NCBI GenBank assembly: GCA_032718475.1
Contig: JAUCBJ010000890.1
Coordinates: 1-32,647, forward strand
DNA: 32,647 bases
Origin: Nemertoderma westbladi
Taxonomy: Eukaryota > Xenacoelomorpha > Nemertodermatida > Nemertodermatidae
Direction: 5' to 3'
In this document: one piece after another, positions 31,965-32,647 of the stretch
Position numbering within the stretch: position 1 is the stretch's first letter
Layout of the letters: every line of letters starts with the position of its first letter
The notes under the pieces: model-generated
What the model was told of the DNA's origin: nothing
Seen by the model: only the letters and a program-made list of their open reading frames with translations
The model's database searches: none
Position numbers and translations under genes: made by a program

Positions 31965-32645
31965 CTGAACTAACTAATCTTACGGAATTACCGGTCTTTC
32001 TGAAGATTGGTAAGGTAAAGCTGCCGGGTTGGCCGTAGTCAGGTCGTATCGGTCTGTCGGTAGTCAGTAATGATTAAAAGATTAACAACTAACCACAGAA
32101 CTAAGTTTACAGAGCTACGGGCAACCGGTACTGCAGTACTGCACTGATAGACTGAAAAGGGAATGACAATTTGCTGCACTGCACTGAGACAATATTTTAA
32201 ATTTCCCTCCAAAATGATTGAATTATATTTGATTAATTCCTGTTTTGGGGTGAATTATATTTGATTAATTCCTGTTTTGGGTTGAATTATATTTGATTAA
32301 TTCCTGTTTTGGGTTGAATTATATTTGATTAATTCCTGTTTTGGGTTGAATTATATTTGATTAATTCCTGTTTTGGGTTGAATTATATTTGATTAATTCC
32401 TGTTTTAGGTTGAATTATATTTGATTAATTCCTGTTTTGGGTTGAATTATATTTGATTAATTCCTGTTTTGGGTTGAATTATATTTGATTAATTCCTGTT
32501 TTGGGTTGAATTATATTTGATTAATTCCTGTTTTGGGTTGAATTATATTTGATTAATTCCTGTTTTAAGGAATTATATTTCATTAATTTCCTTTTATATT
32601 TCCCATTTTAAAATTAATTAAATTGGCCACATTCAGCCACCGTAG
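31965..32645 (-). repeat. Right terminal inverted repeat
   Basis: Inverted partner of 27299-27930. It contains eleven 32-bp units against ten on the left and a longer inner segment (extra GACAGACCGATACGACC-like bases near 32040-32060). The HECT gene's ATG lies just 86 bp inside its inner edge, so its promoter must be in or near this arm. Confidence 0.9.
32215..32566 (-). repeat. Right 32-bp tandem array, 11 units
   Basis: Same unit as the left array, in reverse orientation. The CACCCC variant is at the first junction from inside and the CCT variant at the sixth from inside, exactly as in the left array. The extra unit lies outside the CCT variant. Confidence 0.95.
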
Positions 32646-32647
32646 TT

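Larger units (their letters stand above)
27299..32645. mobile_element. 5.35 kb TIR element carrying a DDE integrase and a HECT ligase-like gene
   Basis: Bounded by inverted repeats beginning CTACGGTGGCTGAATGTGG on both sides (27299 rightward; 32645 leftward). The outer 79 bp of the two arms are identical. The interior holds two convergent genes starting near each arm: the integrase at 28207-29379 (plus) and the HECT-type gene at 31879-29709 (minus). The window ends two bases past the right tip, so the target-site duplication cannot be read. A TA pair lies second from each tip, which might mean a TA target. The intact integrase ORF and matching arms suggest recent activity. The IS3-like transposase layout suggests an IS3EU-type element, but that name is inference. 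Confidence 0.88.

Noticed and set aside
27299-32647. Target-site duplication of the integrase/HECT element
   Set aside because: Only two bases lie beyond the right tip. The bases before 27299 (AT) and after 32645 (TT) do not settle any duplication length.

Overview
This window looks like intergenic, repeat-packed nuclear DNA from an invertebrate animal. The basis is AT-rich sequence, GT-AG introns, an AATAAA signal, microsatellites, and a mix of element types typical of metazoan genomes: non-LTR, BEL/Pao and Penelope-like retroelements, piggyBac and foldback/MITE elements. I cannot name the species. I see no conserved host gene. Almost everything that can be recognised is a mobile element or its remains.

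Layout. Positions 1-1924 and 9925-11853 are two copies of the same ~1.9 kb sequence in direct orientation. Between them lie two decayed non-LTR reverse transcriptases on the minus strand (about 2139-3700 and 3740-4640), a broken piggyBac transposase (6664-7489, minus) with its TTAA-flanked end at 7936-7939, a degenerate minisatellite (7960-8370), a small plus-strand RT scrap (8880-9190) and short duplications. Positions 11854-14200 hold unclear coding debris, including zinc-knuckle-like motifs and a possible DIRS-like scrap. A near-perfect foldback element (15300-15743) and a tRNA-like SINE head (about 16003-16065) follow. Positions 17255-20641 are a decayed BEL/Pao element on the plus strand: gag, three zinc knuckles, DTG protease, the RT palm end and the integrase tail, with large internal deletions. 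It is followed by unrecognised coding segments to 22058. A Penelope-like RT relic lies at 24450-25600. A large foldback element built of ~145 bp units occupies 25754-27297.

The best-preserved object is a 5.35 kb element at 27299-32645. It has long terminal inverted repeats (632 and 681 bp) whose outer 79 bp are identical. Each arm carries an array of a 32-bp unit (10 copies left, 11 right). Inside are two convergent genes. One is an intact 390-aa DDE integrase/transposase with an N-terminal helix-turn-helix and IS3-like layout (28207-29379, plus). The other is a spliced HECT E3 ubiquitin ligase-like gene (31879-29709, minus), whose three exons I could join by consensus splice sites in matching phase. 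The HECT N-lobe start and the C-lobe end with its active-site Cys are both present, but the middle of the domain is missing; a hAT-like inverted repeat lies in the intron where it would be expected. An integrase plus a ubiquitin ligase inside repeat-built inverted arms is the most unusual system here. I cannot place it in a superfamily with certainty; an IS3EU-like assignment is my best guess.
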